Assembly: GCA_030749035.1 (NCBI GenBank) | Contig: JASMKV010000486.1 | Location: 1 to 33,456, forward strand | Direction of reading: 5' to 3' | Source of the DNA: Myxococcota bacterium | GTDB taxonomy: Bacteria; Myxococcota; XYA12-FULL-58-9; JASMKV01 | Length of the DNA: 33,456 nucleotides | Part shown: positions 23,852 to 33,456 of the stretch, in pieces | How the letters are laid out: each line of letters begins with the position of its first letter | How positions within the stretch are numbered: the stretch's first letter is position 1 | Position numbers and translations under genes: made by a program | Notes under the pieces: generated by a model | What the model saw: the letters and a program-made list of their open reading frames with translations, nothing else | Told to the model about the DNA's origin: nothing | Database searches by the model: none

Positions 23852-23989
23852 CGGTACTCCAAGAGTATTAAAGGTAGGGGCTGCGCAGGCTTATACATCA
23901 AATGGACCCGATTGCGCAAGGGCTTTGTGAAAGTGCCCATTTTTTGGGGTTTGTGGTAGGGGAGTGCTATGAGTTGAGGGATGCAAGGG

Positions 23990-24355
23990 ATGATTTTTGT
24001 TGGGCTTGGTGGCGTTGTAGGGGCGCTTTGCCGCTATGGTCTTGGAACTTTGGTGCAGCGTTTGGCGGGGGGCGCGTTTCCTTTGGGGACCATGTTGGTG
24101 AATCTCCTGGGCTGTTTGCTCATCGGTTTTTTGGCGGGGTTGCAGGAGGCCAGACAGATGCTTTCGCCGGAATGGGCTTTGTTTGTTTTTGTCGGATTTT
24201 TGGGCTCTTTTACGACCTTTTCGACCTTTGGCTTGGATGCTTTTAAGCTCTTGCGCGAGGAGGCGATTGCCGCAGCCGGGTTCTACGTTGGTGGGCAAGT
24301 GATCGTGGGGGTTTTGGCCGTTTTTGGTGGCTTTGCTCTAAGTCGTTTGCTTTGA
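23990..24355 (+). CDS. crcB: Fluoride ion channel CrcB/Fluc
   Basis: Small inner-membrane protein that exports fluoride as a dual-topology dimer. It has four hydrophobic segments and the family marks GLGGVVGALCRYGLG, GTMLVNLLGCLLIG with the conserved Asn, and GFLGSFTTFSTF with the phenylalanines that line the pore. GAGGG lies 9 bases before the ATG at 23990, giving 121 residues; the in-frame ATG at 23981 would add three residues. It stands alone on the plus strand between two surface-protein genes. No fluoride riboswitch was recognised in the leader, so its regulation is unclear. Confidence 0.93.
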   Translation: MIFVGLGGVVGALCRYGLGTLVQRLAGGAFPLGTMLVNLLGCLLIGFLAGLQEARQMLSPEWALFVFVGFLGSFTTFSTFGLDAFKLLREEAIAAAGFYVGGQVIVGVLAVFGGFALSRLL

Positions 24356-24627
24356 TGCTCATGTTGGCTCGCCCAAGGCATGTCGGGCACCTTGTGGGCT
24401 CGAGCGCAATGGCGTAAGTGTTGAAGAATACAGGCTAAAGCGAAATTTTATTGTGCGCAGATCAGATTGAGAAAAAAACTCTGCTTTGCTCAAGTTTTGC
24501 TTCGAACACCCTGAATTTTCTGCTAAAAATTCTATACGCCGCGGTGGCTTGAGTGTGATGCTTTGGGTATGCTTTGTCTGGGCCAGGGTTAATGCTCAAC
24601 GCCCGCGTATGGACTGGTGCGATTTTG
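24356..24627 (+). other. Intergenic leader between crcB and the giant lipoprotein gene
   Basis: A 272-bp stretch with no gene that can be supported. It has a GC-rich first part with imperfect inverted repeats around 24371-24400 and an AT-rich middle (about 24440-24540) where a promoter for the giant gene could lie, but no -35/-10 pair stands out. Confidence 0.4.
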
Positions 24628-33201
<8,574 letters not shown>

Positions 33202-33235
33202 ATGATAACGGACCAAAGGTTTGATTGAGGATTCT

Positions 33236-33456
33236 ATGCGAACAAGGAACTTGTCATGGCTGTGTCTGCTTGCCTTTGGATTTATCTTGGGCCTGCAGGG
33301 TTGTTCGAGCTGTGAACGGGTTTCGAAAAAGACCTCTTGCAATGTCGACAGTGATTGTACCTTGCCGGAAATTTGTCTTGAGGGGCAGTGCGCGACGTTG
33401 TCGTGCAACAACGACAGCGATTGTCGTGGGGCCTGGACCTGTCAGTCGGGTTTTTG
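33236..33456 (+). CDS. Cys-rich lipoprotein, N-terminal fragment cut by window edge
   Basis: The first 73 residues of a further lipoprotein. MRTRNLSWL is a basic start, a hydrophobic stretch follows, and the lipobox LQGC puts the lipidated residue at Cys23. After a short SSCERVSKK spacer come two copies of the same Cys module found at the front of the giant protein (C-VDSDC--PEIC-EGQC and C-NDSDC--AWTC). GAGG lies 6 bases before the ATG, and the gene follows the giant gene after 34 bp on the same strand, so the two may be co-transcribed. The frame runs off the right edge and the full length is unknown. Confidence 0.85.
   Translation, partial: MRTRNLSWLCLLAFGFILGLQGCSSCERVSKKTSCNVDSDCTLPEICLEGQCATLSCNNDSDCRGAWTCQSGF

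Noticed and set aside
23880-23989. Fluoride riboswitch before crcB
   Set aside because: The leader is short and I could not recognise the conserved sequence or pseudoknot pairing of the crcB motif.
24365-24399. Two further GG-N10-GC sequences resembling sigma54 promoters
   Set aside because: They lack the TT of the -12 box, one also lacks the A of GGCAC, and they lie over 200 bp from the giant gene start.

Overview
The window looks like chromosome from an uncultured deltaproteobacterium in the broad sense (Myxococcota/Bdellovibrionota-like). This is inferred from gene content, not from a marker gene. An LptD homologue shows a Gram-negative outer membrane. A PEGA-tailed Ser/Thr kinase beside an FHA-sigma54 activator, many lipoproteins with Cys-rich repeats, and a caspase-like protein are all typical of that group. 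No rRNA, tRNA, CRISPR array, insertion sequence or phage gene was recognised.

Layout. Bases 1-4768 (+) form a tight run: folC, an AMIN-like periplasmic protein, lptD and a glutamine amidotransferase (pabA/trpG type). Bases 4765-8519 (-) hold greA, recG, an SRPBCC protein and a 53-residue small protein that ends on the pabA stop. Bases 8589-12722 (+) are thiL, a receiver-like protein that has lost every phosphorylation residue, a LarC1-only protein, and a GAF/PAS/PAS/HisKA protein with no ATPase domain. Bases 12762-14522 (-) are etfB-etfA. Bases 14736-18571 hold a TPR-like membrane protein (+) facing a kinase and FHA-sigma54 activator pair (-, 4-bp overlap).

Bases 18691-33456 are an accessory surface region. 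It contains a lipoprotein with FG-GAP-like calcium loops, a caspase-like His/Cys protein preceded by a very good -24/-12 (sigma54) promoter match, and an Asp/Trp-rich lipoprotein built of six-Cys modules. After a CrcB fluoride channel comes a lipoprotein of about 2,857 residues with three classes of Cys-rich repeat and eight poly-Asp tracts encoded by GAT/GAC microsatellites. A third Cys-rich lipoprotein is cut by the right edge.

How it may fit together (inference). The kinase phosphorylates partners read by the FHA domain of the sigma54 activator, which could drive sigma54 promoters; the one clear candidate in the window lies in front of the caspase-like gene. The neighbouring lipoproteins would form a disulfide-rich, strongly acidic, probably calcium-binding cell surface whose linker lengths can change by in-frame repeat slippage. 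The least described parts are the giant poly-Asp lipoprotein, its Asp/Trp-linker neighbour, and the kinase-less sensor plus dead receiver flanking larC1.
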